Shown here: piece by piece, positions 42,478 to 51,609 of the stretch
How positions within the stretch are numbered: position 1 is the stretch's first letter
Layout of the letters: each line of letters starts with the position of its first letter
Assembly: GCA_000158155.1 (NCBI GenBank)
Contig: DS999407.1
Coordinates: 5,919 to 69,918, forward strand
Reading direction: 5' to 3'
Source: a gamma proteobacterium NOR5-3
Lineage (GTDB): Bacteria; Pseudomonadota; Gammaproteobacteria; Pseudomonadales; Halieaceae
DNA: 64,000 bases
The notes under the pieces: model-generated
Databases searched by the model: none
The model's input: the letters and a program-made list of their open reading frames with translations, nothing else
What the model was told of the DNA's origin: nothing
Program-made: the position numbers and the translations under genes

Positions 42478-43827
42478 CTACAGCTTGTTCTTGTAGACGT
42501 TGCCGTCTTTGATGATGAGTTTGAGGTTGGTCTCGGGATCATTGACCACCGCAACATCCTCCATCGGGTTCTTGGAATAGATCAGGATATCGGCCATGGC
42601 GCCTTCCTCGATCACACCCAGTTTGCCATAGGGATTGCGCTTGCCGGTCATGCCGACGATCTTGCCGCCATTACCGGTGGCCTGAATCATGATCTCGGGC
42701 GAGCTGAAGAATTCCTTCCTGAGCTCCAGATCCTTGAGTTCATTCTTACGGCCCTCGGCGCTGAACAACAGATCAGTACCAAATCCCATCAAGACGCCAT
42801 ATTTTTTTACCCACCTAGCTACGTCAGCAGAGCCTTTCGTGGCGTTATCCAGTTTTGCTTTTCGAACAGGATCCGTATAAAGAGGTTTCAATTGTGCAAG
42901 CACTTCAAAACTTTCAACAAAGACGGCACCTTTTTTTGCCATAAGCTTCACGGCTTCCTCGCTTAGAACCGAGCCATGTTCGATAGACTTCACGCCATTG
43001 TTCAGCGCCCGAATGACCCCGGCAGAATCATGTCCATGCGCCATCACATAGGTACCGTAATCCGAAGCAGCCTTGACCGCCGCCTGAATTTCTTCTTCCG
43101 TGAACTCCATGACATACAGGGGATCGGTAAAGGAGGAGACACCGCCCGTCACCGCAATCTTGATCTGCGTGGCGCCCAGAAACAGCTGTTGGCGCGTCGC
43201 CGCCAGAACCTGATCGTAGCCATTGGCGAGAATCATGTTTCCGTCACTAACGCCCATGCCGACAGGGCCACCCCATTCCTTGGCCATATCCGTCGGTTTA
43301 CCCGATCTGACATCGCCATGCCCTGAGTATTGCGAGATGAGTGCGCCCGAGGGATAGATTCGCGGCCCCGGTGTGACGCCGGTATCGATCGCTTTCTTCA
43401 AGCCAAAGACGTTGCCCGCGGCATCCCGAACCGTGGTGACGCCTCGCATCAGCTGTTGCTCTGCCTCTTTCGCAGAATGGATCGCAACATAGGCCTGATC
43501 ACCGAAGTATTCCCGCTCATTCACACCCATACCCATATGCCAGTGAACATCGATCAGGCCAGGCGACACGTAGCCACCTTTACCATCGATCACCTGTGCG
43601 TAGTTACTACCACCGCTACCAGCAGGAATAAGGCTGCCAATCTTGTTGCCACTGACGACAATATCCTTGCCTGTAATCAGTTTTTCTGACGTGCCGTCAA
43701 AGATACTGACATTGGTAATCAATGTTTGTGGCGGGGCTTTGGTCTCCTGCGCCACGACGGGTGTCGCCAGCGTGGTGACCGCCGCGACAAGCGCCAGGCA
43801 CGTCGTTAAATTTGCTTTCCTGATCAT
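42478..43827 (-). CDS. imidazolonepropionase-like amidohydrolase, exported
   Basis: A 449-residue metal-dependent hydrolase with a signal peptide (CLALVAAVTTLATPVVA). The HxH metal motif is in GLIDVHWHMGMG, followed by RGVTTVRDAAGN, KIAVTGGVSS, MAHGHDSAGVIRALNNGVKSIEHGS and FGTDLLF, the pattern of periplasmic prolidase or imidazolonepropionase-like amidohydrolases. First gene of an operon with a porin and a D-aminoacylase, suggesting uptake and breakdown of modified peptides. Motif copy 14 is 158 bp upstream. Confidence 0.87.
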   Translation of the reverse strand: MIRKANLTTCLALVAAVTTLATPVVAQETKAPPQTLITNVSIFDGTSEKLITGKDIVVSGNKIGSLIPAGSGGSNYAQVIDGKGGYVSPGLIDVHWHMGMGVNEREYFGDQAYVAIHSAKEAEQQLMRGVTTVRDAAGNVFGLKKAIDTGVTPGPRIYPSGALISQYSGHGDVRSGKPTDMAKEWGGPVGMGVSDGNMILANGYDQVLAATRQQLFLGATQIKIAVTGGVSSFTDPLYVMEFTEEEIQAAVKAASDYGTYVMAHGHDSAGVIRALNNGVKSIEHGSVLSEEAVKLMAKKGAVFVESFEVLAQLKPLYTDPVRKAKLDNATKGSADVARWVKKYGVLMGFGTDLLFSAEGRKNELKDLELRKEFFSSPEIMIQATGNGGKIVGMTGKRNPYGKLGVIEEGAMADILIYSKNPMEDVAVVNDPETNLKLIIKDGNVYKNKL

Positions 43828-43985
43828 GATGATTCCCCTGTCTGCTTGATAGCCAATAGGCTAATTGTGCATGCGTTGATTACGGATGCGCTGATCTCGA
43901 TTTGTGGGCACCAGCTGCGTATCTAAAGCTATTTTTGCAGTGCTGTGTGTCGTCAATAGTTAACGATGGGGCAAGGCAGATCGGA

Positions 43986-44005
43986 TTTCAGGCCATTTGG
44001 TGCCC
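43986..44005 (-). promoter_or_regulatory. envelope-regulon motif copy 14
   Basis: On the minus strand, GGGCAC-N4-TGGCCTGAAA, with G in place of the first T. It is 158 bp before the amidohydrolase start, the longest spacing of the set apart from copy 10 to cti. Confidence 0.5.
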
Positions 44006-44028
44006 GATACGAAATTCGGTCAGGGTTG

Positions 44029-45231
44029 CTAACTACCGGCCTTGCCTTCCCGGCCTGCCATCCACCGCGCCAGCGGATTGGCCGATACTCCGTGTGCGAC
44101 AAGACTGAGTAAAACCGTAGTCGCAACCACAGTTGCAATGAGATCACCGCCGGGAAGCTGCTCGTTAATCACGATAATAGCGAACACGATACTCGCGAGG
44201 CCGCGTGGACCGAACCAGCCAAGAAACAGCTTGCTTGAATTACTCTCCCCGCTTCCCGCCAAAGACAGAAAAATCGGCACCATTCGAACCACGGTCAGAC
44301 TCAGCAGGGAGTACAGTGCGATTTCCACGCTAATTTCTGCTGCGACCCTGGCGATAATCACTGCGCCAAAGATAATCCACGTTAGCATGGCCATCGCCTC
44401 GCCAATTCCCTCGGAGGGCATGACCAGTTTGTGGGTCGCCTCTTTGGCCAATATTCCAAACAACATGCCGCCAACGAACGCGGCAATGTAACCACTTCCG
44501 TGCAGACTCTGTGCCAGCGCGAAGCAGCTTATGGCAAGAGCAGGTACTGAGAGTTGCGCCCAAACGTTACTGACCCAGCCTTTGGCTGCTCCCTCTTTTA
44601 ACAACCACGCTCCGATACCGGCAACCAACAGGCCGACCCCTGCACCGATGCCGATTTCCTCAGCGACTAACGCCAGTGCAGACACTTGCGAATCGCCACC
44701 ATTGGCACCGTGCGCCAAGGCGATAAAAACCAGCAACACAGGCACGGCCATGCCATCGTTGAGCCCGCTTTCACAGTTCAATCCTTCGCGCAGCCGAGCC
44801 GGCACTGCTTTATTGCTGACAACCGCTTTGCCAAGCGCTGCATCGGTGGCGGCGAGCATTGTCGCGAGAATGGCTACCTCGTACACGGCCAGATCACCGA
44901 ACAGAAAATACCCGACGATAAACCCCAGTCCAATGGCACCGGGCAATCCCAGCAGCAACATGCGGGCGGGGAGTCCGGCCCTCAGGCGCAAAACCGCAGA
45001 GTCTGAGCTGGCAGCATCGTTAAACAGTACAAGTGCCAGTGTCAGGTCTATGAGCGTTCGATACTCGATCTGTGCAACATCAGCCGGAAGCCATGATAAG
45101 AACGATGGGCCCAGTAACAGGCCAACAAGGACAAACACGATAGGTCCCGACATCGACATTTTGTCGACACGACCGGATATCACGGAGTAGCAAAACGTGA
45201 ATACGGCGATTATCGCAAGCTCTTGATACAT
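44029..45231 (-). CDS. cation/proton antiporter (CPA1/NhaP type)
   Basis: A 400-residue inner-membrane protein with about 12 helices. Hallmarks are DLTLALVLFNDAASSD, ATMLAATDAALGKAVV and the ND pair in GLNCESGLNDGMAVPVLLVFIALA, plus GWFGPRGLASIVFAIIV. It exchanges Na+ or K+ for protons. It follows the patatin-like gene by 39 bp in the same direction. A 60-bp remnant of a second copy of its N terminus lies at 60008-60071. Confidence 0.88.
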   Translation of the reverse strand: MYQELAIIAVFTFCYSVISGRVDKMSMSGPIVFVLVGLLLGPSFLSWLPADVAQIEYRTLIDLTLALVLFNDAASSDSAVLRLRAGLPARMLLLGLPGAIGLGFIVGYFLFGDLAVYEVAILATMLAATDAALGKAVVSNKAVPARLREGLNCESGLNDGMAVPVLLVFIALAHGANGGDSQVSALALVAEEIGIGAGVGLLVAGIGAWLLKEGAAKGWVSNVWAQLSVPALAISCFALAQSLHGSGYIAAFVGGMLFGILAKEATHKLVMPSEGIGEAMAMLTWIIFGAVIIARVAAEISVEIALYSLLSLTVVRMVPIFLSLAGSGESNSSKLFLGWFGPRGLASIVFAIIVINEQLPGGDLIATVVATTVLLSLVAHGVSANPLARWMAGREGKAGS

Positions 45232-45270
45232 CTGGATTAGTTCTCTGAATCGGCAGGTGGAGCGGAGAGT

Positions 45271-46461
45271 CTATCTGCCATCATTGGTGTCGTATCCAGG
45301 CGGGCTCTTTCTCCAATTAATGCCGTTAATGGCCATGCTGTATCCGAGCTCATACAGCTGCGTCATCCACACGGGATCAAACGCTTCAGTCGACGTGTCT
45401 TCAAAGTCCGCCGGTATTTCTACGAGATTGAAATCCAGACCATCGCGTTGCGCCGCAAGATAAATGCGATTGAAATCACCGTGGCCCACGTAGGTCAATA
45501 GCGTGCTCACCGAGTGGGCAGTAATGTTTAATGTGTTGCGCTTGACGGCCTTCCAGGCGTCTTGCAGATAGCCGTTGCGCAACACGTATAGATTGGGTTT
45601 TGTTTTGACGTCCATCTTCTTCATTACGGCTGTCCAATCGAGCCCTATTGGGTAGACGAAAACATTCGAGCTTATTCCGCCATCCACATGCATCTCGTCG
45701 TATAGCTGCCCATCGGCTTCAACCGCAAACAGCACAGGCGGAAAGACGCCGGGCACGGATGACGATGCCCGAATGATGTCCCGAATCAGTTGCGTCGCGT
45801 TGGGGTTGCCACTTGCGGCGATAGCCGTAATATTCCAATTCACCGACCGGCTCGCATCGAGGTTCGTCGTGCCAATGAACAACTCTCTGCCTTTAGCGTA
45901 CTCAGCAGCGATTTTCGCAACGAGTTCGTCGTCGATATAAAGAGCTAGTTGATTCTTCATTGGGGCCGAGTCCGTTGCGGCGTCTTTGGTAACGGCCGCA
46001 ATCCTGCTTCGTTTAGTTAACAGCGCTTCGGTAGACATGGTCGTATAGAATTTTTTTATCAGGTGATCGTAGTCGGAACCGAGAAACGCGAAGGGGGCCA
46101 GAATCGAACCTGTGCTTACGCCAGTTACAATCGTGAACTCTGGCCGTGTTCCAGTAGCCGTCCAACCATTTAAAAGCCCTGCCCCAAAGGCGCCCCGGGC
46201 ACCACCGCCTGAAATCGCCAGGTAGTTGTGCGGCTTGCTAATAGTTTCCGGGTAACGCTCACGAATTTGCTGTTTCGATAGGCTCATCCAGTTTTCGTAA
46301 TTCTCGGGGCGCGTATCAGCCCAACTACGCGCATCGGGAATTCCGGGAATAATGGCAACTTCCTGAAGCTCGGCATTCATAGGCTTGCGCTCGGGCAAGC
46401 TGGTACACCCGCCGAGTACAGTGACGCTGACGCTCAAAAGTATGCATAGAAGCCGAAACAT
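45271..46461 (-). CDS. patatin-like phospholipase lipoprotein
   Basis: A patatin-fold lipid acyl hydrolase of 396 residues from the ATG at 46461, which gives a perfect lipoprotein signal (MFRLLCILLSVSVTVLGGC). The open frame extends to 46575 but would include the regulatory motif; an ATG at 46488 is an alternative. The oxyanion loop SGGGARGAFGAG, the nucleophile GVSTGS and the catalytic Asp in DGGISSN are all present. It probably cleaves membrane lipids from the periplasmic side. It precedes the antiporter and carries a triple-repeat form of the motif. Confidence 0.87.
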   Translation of the reverse strand: MFRLLCILLSVSVTVLGGCTSLPERKPMNAELQEVAIIPGIPDARSWADTRPENYENWMSLSKQQIRERYPETISKPHNYLAISGGGARGAFGAGLLNGWTATGTRPEFTIVTGVSTGSILAPFAFLGSDYDHLIKKFYTTMSTEALLTKRSRIAAVTKDAATDSAPMKNQLALYIDDELVAKIAAEYAKGRELFIGTTNLDASRSVNWNITAIAASGNPNATQLIRDIIRASSSVPGVFPPVLFAVEADGQLYDEMHVDGGISSNVFVYPIGLDWTAVMKKMDVKTKPNLYVLRNGYLQDAWKAVKRNTLNITAHSVSTLLTYVGHGDFNRIYLAAQRDGLDFNLVEIPADFEDTSTEAFDPVWMTQLYELGYSMAINGINWRKSPPGYDTNDGR

Positions 46462-46519
46462 ACGGGATGTTTGCCTGGTGTCGGTCATAAAATGGAATAG
46501 TGTCACCGCAACCGTGCCT

Positions 46520-46549
46520 TTTCTGGCCATCGCACGCCATCTTGCGCCG
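46520..46549 (-). promoter_or_regulatory. envelope-regulon motif copy 15, three repeats
   Basis: On the minus strand three units in exact 10-base register: CGGCGCAAGA, then TGGCGTGCGA, then TGGCCAGAAA. It is 59 bp before the ATG at 46461. This copy shows most clearly that the motif is a direct repeat with one helical turn per unit. Confidence 0.6.
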
Positions 46550-46622
46550 CAGACAGCTTGCTGAGTACTGGGCACCGACTTGTAACTCTTTCATGTTATG
46601 AAGTTTTTTTATGAGAGCGCCT

Positions 46623-46706
46623 CTTGCTGGCGCACTCCTGCTACCTGTCTAACAGGAACCCGAGCACGCAGGCCGTTGCAGCCGCTCCAATTAATGCGAC
46701 CCCCCT
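46623..46706 (-). pseudogene. fragment of the 137-residue membrane-protein gene
   Basis: About 84 bases match, with few differences, the segment of the intact gene at 60076-60489 that encodes VALIGAAATAYVLGILLDRQQENASK; here it reads VALIGAAATACVLGFLLDR followed by a stop. It lies upstream of the patatin/antiporter pair and ends 10 bases before motif copy 16. Confidence 0.8.
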
Positions 46707-46715
46707 GCACGCGTC

Positions 46716-46735
46716 CGGCACGATATGGCCGGAAA
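46716..46735 (+). promoter_or_regulatory. envelope-regulon motif copy 16
   Basis: CGGCAC-N4-TGGCCGGAAA (first base C), 83 bp before the ATG at 46819. Confidence 0.55.
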
Positions 46736-46818
46736 AACAGCGTGTGTGTCGGCATGCTGATATGCGGATCTAAGGTCAATGCCGAGCTTTGGATACGTCT
46801 ATCAAGGAAAAAACCACT

Positions 46819-48291
46819 ATGAAAACTGAATCACGACTATTTGTTGTTCTCGCCGCGTTGGCGGTGGCGTTTGCCACGCCGGCCATAGCAGCCGACAAAC
46901 CCAATGTAGTACTTATGCTGTCAGACAACATGGGCTACGGTGATTTAGGCGTCTACGGCAGCGGCGGTGAGCTTCGGGGCATGCCCACGCCGCGCATTGA
47001 TCAACTGGCAAGTGAAGGGATGATGCTCACTCAGTTTTTCGTGGAGCCGGGCTGTACACCGACCCGCGCGGCTTTACTGACAGGCAGATATTCTCAACGT
47101 GCAGGGTTGGGAAGCATTATTATTGCCGGTACACCCAGCACTCTTCAGGATAGTGAGGTGACCCTGGCCGAACTGTTCAAATCACAAGGCTACGCCACTG
47201 CCATGACGGGTAAATGGCATCTGGGTGGTGAAAAGCAAAGTCTGCCCATTAACCAGGGCTTTGATGAATGGCATGTGGGGATTTTACAAACCACTGACGG
47301 TGTATTGTATCCGGATGGTATGCGTAGAAGCGGTTTTTCAGAAGCAGCAATTGCCAAATCGCAAACTGCTATCTGGGAATCAGAACCCGGCAAGGATGTG
47401 GTGAAAAAGGTCCGTCCCTACGATCTTGAATACAGACGGCATATCGAAGGTGACATAGCGGAAGCCTCCGTGAAGTACATCAAAGAACAGGCAAAAGAAA
47501 AGGAACCATTCTTTCTTTATGTGGGATGGTCACACGTACATTATCCGGCCTTGCCACATCCCGACTTTGAAGGAAAATCGAGTGCCGGGCTTTTTGGTGA
47601 TGCTGTGATGGAACTTGACTACCGTACAGGACAGGTACTTGACGCCATAAAGGAGGCCGGCATTGAAGACAACACCATCGTCATATGGCTTTCCGACAAT
47701 GGACCGGCTACAACCCAGGGGTCCAATAACGATTTCCTGGGCAGTTCAGCCGGGCCGTTCCGTGGAGAGGTTGGTGATGCACTTGAGGGGTCGCTGCGCG
47801 TTCCGGGCATGATCAAATGGCCAGCAAAGATCAAACCGGCAAAGAGCAACGAGATGGTAGCTATCCACGACTTCTACCCTACCTTGGCCAACATTATCGG
47901 GGCCAAAGTACCCACCGACCGTGCCATTGATGGCGTAGATCAGGGTGATTTCTTCCTGGGCAAAAACAAGCAGTCAGCGCGCGAAAGCCTGATCACGTTC
48001 ATGGAAGGCGAGGTTGCTGCAGTGCGCTGGAAGCAGTGGCGTATTTATCCAAAGCAATTCGTTGCATCTGAGGGCAACCCGTCCCTGATGGGCGTGGGCG
48101 CCTATCGTGCCGAGGGGATGGGGTATCCTTCGGTCTACAACATTGCCCGTGATCCACGGGAACAATGGAACCAGACTGCAGTCTCTGCCTTTGTGCTCGG
48201 ACCGTATATGCAGATTGTGGGCGAATACCAGAAGTCACTGGAAAAATATCCCAATCCACCAGCCTTCAGCATGACAAAATTTGCGAAGTAA
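46819..48291 (+). CDS. arylsulfatase, Cys-type, exported
   Basis: A 490-residue sulfatase. The ATG at 46819 starts a signal peptide (FVVLAALAVAFATPAIA). The formylglycine motif is Cys-type: GCTPTRAALLTGRY, following NVVLMLSDNMGYGDLG, with the metal Asp-Asn pair IVIWLSDNG and GKWHLGG. It cleaves sulfate esters in the periplasm after Cys is converted to formylglycine; no FGE gene is in the window. It converges on the second sulfatase, with a hairpin between. Likely substrates are sulfated marine polysaccharides or aryl sulfates, by inference. Confidence 0.9.
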   Translation: MKTESRLFVVLAALAVAFATPAIAADKPNVVLMLSDNMGYGDLGVYGSGGELRGMPTPRIDQLASEGMMLTQFFVEPGCTPTRAALLTGRYSQRAGLGSIIIAGTPSTLQDSEVTLAELFKSQGYATAMTGKWHLGGEKQSLPINQGFDEWHVGILQTTDGVLYPDGMRRSGFSEAAIAKSQTAIWESEPGKDVVKKVRPYDLEYRRHIEGDIAEASVKYIKEQAKEKEPFFLYVGWSHVHYPALPHPDFEGKSSAGLFGDAVMELDYRTGQVLDAIKEAGIEDNTIVIWLSDNGPATTQGSNNDFLGSSAGPFRGEVGDALEGSLRVPGMIKWPAKIKPAKSNEMVAIHDFYPTLANIIGAKVPTDRAIDGVDQGDFFLGKNKQSARESLITFMEGEVAAVRWKQWRIYPKQFVASEGNPSLMGVGAYRAEGMGYPSVYNIARDPREQWNQTAVSAFVLGPYMQIVGEYQKSLEKYPNPPAFSMTKFAK

Positions 48292-48310
48292 CGGGGGCAA
48301 GAAAGCATTG

Positions 48311-48345
48311 CATGCTGCGTCGGGGATTATCCTTGGCGCAGCATG
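48311..48345. terminator. hairpin between two convergent sulfatase genes
   Basis: CATGCTGCG (48311-48319) pairs with CGCAGCATG (48337-48345), a 9-base stem with a 17-base loop, between stops at 48291 (+) and 48360 (-). There is a weak T run on the right side only. Confidence 0.5.
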
Positions 48346-48359
48346 TACGGTTCGGCTTG

Positions 48360-49838
48360 TTATTTCTTTTTTGCAGGCACGTACGGATCAGGCGTTCCCG
48401 GCTTGATTACTGGTTCTTTGGCCAACGACGCCATATGATCTACCAGAATCGGCCCAGTCCCCCAACGTACCCATAAGTTAGCTATCATGTCTTTGGTCAA
48501 GTTCAATGGATACTCTTCTTTAGGGTCCTCATAGAGGTTGAAAAAGCGAACAAACGGGAACACATTCAGTTTATTACTACCATTCCCTCCATCAAGCTCC
48601 TGGAACATCATCTTATAGTTTTGCCACTTCACGCCGAAAATATCGTCACCGACATAGATCACAAAGCCGTCTCGACCGGACTGTTCTTGTTTTCCCAGGA
48701 AGAAATCGGTCATGTCCTTACTGTCGATGATACGATCTGTCGGCACCTTACCACCGGCAATGTTTGCAAATGTAGAGAACAGATCAAACTCGTGAACGAT
48801 TTCGTTGGAGACCTTGCCTGCCGGAACTTTGCCAGGCCAGCGCACAATAAATGGCACCCGCAACGACCCTTCCATACCTGTGAAATAGGAACCACTCCAT
48901 GGGCCGTTCCATCCCTGGAAAGTAGGGGTCATTTCGCCGCCGTTATCAGCGGTAAAAATAAAGATAGTATTGTCGGCAATACCCAACTCATCTACCTTAT
49001 CCAGCAATTCACCGGTATAGGCATCGATCTGCATTAAAATATCGCCCCATTTGCCATTTCCACTCTTGCCTTTAAACTCAGCACTCGGTGTAACCGGCGC
49101 ATGCGTCTGGGTGTAGGGCAAATACAGGAAGAACGGTTTGCCGGCTTTGGCCTGGCGTGTCATGAAATCTTTACCAAGATCGGTGACTTCACGGTCGATC
49201 TCTGGCCTTACCGACGAGTCGAAGACCTTCACCTCTTTTGTCGGTGAGCCTTTTCTGCCCGATAAAACATGTGTTTCCTTGATCATTGGAGTTTTGCCGG
49301 TCTCTTTCGCTATTTTCGCCCACTTCAGGAACATTTCATTCGTCGGCCACTCGCTCTCGTCGGTAGAATTGGGGATGCCATACCACTCATCGAAACCCTG
49401 ATTGGTGGGATAGCGACCCTCTCTTTGGCCGAGGTTCCACTTGCCGAAATGGGCGGTGGCATAACCCGCATCGCTCAGCATCTCAGGCATGGTGTATTCC
49501 CACTGGGTCAAGCCATAATCCACGGTTTGGAGTGGTACTGTACCGTTCCCCGTACGTACGGCATAACGGCCTGTCATTAGCGCTGCGCGGCTGGGCGTAC
49601 ATTGCGCCTCGACATTGAAATTGGTCAGCCGGATCCCTTCACTGGCCAGCTTGTCGATGCGCGGCGTGGCGCCACCCCGGACAATACCCCCGCCGTAAAC
49701 ACCCAGTTCACCGTAGCCGAAGTTGTCCATATTAATCAGCACGATGTTGGGTTTGTCGGCGGCGAGTGCATTGCCCATTGTCGCAATCGTGACGAGCACA
49801 GCAGCCAGGCACGATTTGACGATTGAAGTAGTTCTCAT
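48360..49838 (-). CDS. arylsulfatase, Cys-type, exported
   Basis: A 492-residue sulfatase with a signal peptide (SCLAAVLVTIATMGNALA). The active-site motif is QCTPSRAALMTGRYAVRTG, with NIVLINMDNFGYGELG, GKWNLGQ and FIFTADNGGEMTP as metal and substrate loops. Its sequence differs from the other two sulfatases in the body, so it likely has another substrate. The signal peptide and 5-prime region are nearly identical to those of the gene at 50031-51488, pointing to a shared or converted upstream part. Confidence 0.9.
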   Translation of the reverse strand: MRTTSIVKSCLAAVLVTIATMGNALAADKPNIVLINMDNFGYGELGVYGGGIVRGGATPRIDKLASEGIRLTNFNVEAQCTPSRAALMTGRYAVRTGNGTVPLQTVDYGLTQWEYTMPEMLSDAGYATAHFGKWNLGQREGRYPTNQGFDEWYGIPNSTDESEWPTNEMFLKWAKIAKETGKTPMIKETHVLSGRKGSPTKEVKVFDSSVRPEIDREVTDLGKDFMTRQAKAGKPFFLYLPYTQTHAPVTPSAEFKGKSGNGKWGDILMQIDAYTGELLDKVDELGIADNTIFIFTADNGGEMTPTFQGWNGPWSGSYFTGMEGSLRVPFIVRWPGKVPAGKVSNEIVHEFDLFSTFANIAGGKVPTDRIIDSKDMTDFFLGKQEQSGRDGFVIYVGDDIFGVKWQNYKMMFQELDGGNGSNKLNVFPFVRFFNLYEDPKEEYPLNLTKDMIANLWVRWGTGPILVDHMASLAKEPVIKPGTPDPYVPAKKK

Positions 49839-49927
49839 GATTGATGCCTCACTACTGTTGTTTAACGGCTACGTGACGGATGCACGTCGCATTCCCCAAT
49901 GCCATGCTACGCCCGCCGGACGGTGGG

Positions 49928-49947
49928 CGCCAGTTCATTTCGCGCCA
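49928..49947 (-). promoter_or_regulatory. variant motif upstream of the sulfatase at 48360-49838
   Basis: On the minus strand, TGGCGC-GAAA-TGAAC, 90 bp before the ATG. The first half matches the regulon motif and the second half deviates (TGAAC for TGGCC). Confidence 0.35.
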
Positions 49948-50030
49948 ATGCGCTAGAGTGCTTATGGTGCCGGGCACCGACTTACTTATTCTTCAGACGC
50001 CTGCCTTAAAAACCCATAACCCGGTTTTCG

Positions 50031-51488
50031 TCAGGGATACAGGCTCGCCGAGCCTGGGTTTGGATATTTCTCCAGCGTCTTCTTGTATTCCGCGATTACC
50101 TTCATGTAATGAGGGAAGATCCACCCACCCAATGCCAGCATGTTATTTTCTTCGCGGGGATCTTGCTCGATGTTGAAGGTGGCCGGCAGGCTGTTGCCCT
50201 CTATCCTGCCGCCGCCAGTTCCTGGCATTGACGGATTTCCGGGGCCGCCCACAAACTGATTGGGATACAAGCGGAACTGACGCCAGCGCACCGCAACAAT
50301 CTCGTCCCCGATAAAGGTCAGAAAAGCCTCGCGATTGGAGTTGTCCTGCTTGCCGAGGAGGAGATCCGTCTGATCAATGCCGTCGATGGGTCTATCTTGC
50401 GGAACCTTCGCGCCAATGATATTTGCAAAGGTTGGAAAGAAGTCGTGAATCGCGAACATCCCATTATTTTTTCCCACCGGAATTTTGCCCGGCCACTTGA
50501 TCATGCCCGGTGTCCGTATCGAACCTTCTCGTCCGTCACCCAACTCGCCGGTGTACATACCGTTAGAGCCACCGCGGAACTCGGCCGGTCCGCCGAGAGG
50601 TGTCGAACCGTTATCAGAGATATAGATAACGATGGTGTTGTCTTCGATGCCGGACTTCTGAATTGCATCCAGGATTTCGCCCACCGCGTGATCGTGTTGC
50701 AGCAGCGCATCTGCGTAGGGTCCGTTTTCCGACTTACCAGAGAACTCTGGTGAGGTCACATTCGGATAGTGCGTCTGTGTCAAACCGACCAAGAGAAAAA
50801 AGGGCTCTTTGGCCGCTGCGTGTTTGTTGATAATTTTCACTGACGCCGTGGCAATCTCATCCTCGACAATGTGCTTGTATTCAACATCGTACTCACGGAC
50901 TCTCTTCAATCCATCTTTTGTCGTGCCGTCCCAGATTCCGGGTGCCTTTTTTTCGATGGCTGCCTCGGGGAAATTGAGGCGTTCCATTTGCGGCCGGTAC
51001 AAGGTCGAATCGCTGGTTTCGATGACCCCCACCCGATACTCGTCAAAGCCCTGTCGTACTGGCCAGCTTTGCTCCTCCGAGCCCAGATGCCATTTTCCAA
51101 CGTATCCCGTCGCATAGCCCACGCTCTTGAACAGTTCGCCGAGCGTAATCTCCTTGGCCTGCAGGGTATTGGGCGTACCTCCGATAATGATCGTGCCCAA
51201 ACCGGCACGTGGCGAATAGCGACCCGTCAACAGGCCCGCTCGTGACGGTGTACAGCCCGGCTCCACCAGAAACTGGGTCAAGGTCATACCTTCGGCCGCA
51301 ATGCTATCGATTTTCGGTGTAGGAGCTCCCCGGATCGCGCCGCCCTGAAAGGCCCCGATATCCCCGTAGCCGACGTTGTCAGACATCATCAGCACGACGT
51401 TGGGTTTGTCGGCGGCGAGCGCACTGCTCGTTGTCACAATCGTGACGAGCACAGCCACGCACGATTTGACGATTGAAGTAATTCTCAT
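50031..51488 (-). CDS. arylsulfatase, Cys-type, exported
   Basis: A 485-residue sulfatase with a signal peptide (SCVAVLVTIVTTSSALA). GCTPSRAGLLTGRYSPRAG is the formylglycine motif; NVVLMMSDNVGYGDIGAFQGGAIRG, GKWHLGSEEQSWP and IVIYISDNGSTPLGGP are the other conserved loops. By sequence it is closer to the sulfatase at 46819 than to its neighbour at 48360, although its 5-prime region matches the latter. Periplasmic; needs a formylglycine-generating enzyme from elsewhere. Confidence 0.9.
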   Translation of the reverse strand: MRITSIVKSCVAVLVTIVTTSSALAADKPNVVLMMSDNVGYGDIGAFQGGAIRGAPTPKIDSIAAEGMTLTQFLVEPGCTPSRAGLLTGRYSPRAGLGTIIIGGTPNTLQAKEITLGELFKSVGYATGYVGKWHLGSEEQSWPVRQGFDEYRVGVIETSDSTLYRPQMERLNFPEAAIEKKAPGIWDGTTKDGLKRVREYDVEYKHIVEDEIATASVKIINKHAAAKEPFFLLVGLTQTHYPNVTSPEFSGKSENGPYADALLQHDHAVGEILDAIQKSGIEDNTIVIYISDNGSTPLGGPAEFRGGSNGMYTGELGDGREGSIRTPGMIKWPGKIPVGKNNGMFAIHDFFPTFANIIGAKVPQDRPIDGIDQTDLLLGKQDNSNREAFLTFIGDEIVAVRWRQFRLYPNQFVGGPGNPSMPGTGGGRIEGNSLPATFNIEQDPREENNMLALGGWIFPHYMKVIAEYKKTLEKYPNPGSASLYP

Positions 51489-51576
51489 GATTGATGCCTC
51501 ACTACTGTTGTTTAACGGCTACGTGTCGGATGCACGTCCCATTCCCCAATGCCATGCTGCGTCTCCGGACGGTGGG

Positions 51577-51596
51577 CGACAGCTCATTTCGCGCCA
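51577..51596 (-). promoter_or_regulatory. variant motif upstream of the sulfatase at 50031-51488
   Basis: On the minus strand, TGGCGC-GAAA-TGAGC, 89 bp before the ATG, the twin of the site at 49928-49947. Confidence 0.35.
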
Positions 51597-51609
51597 ATGC
51601 GCGGTCGGA

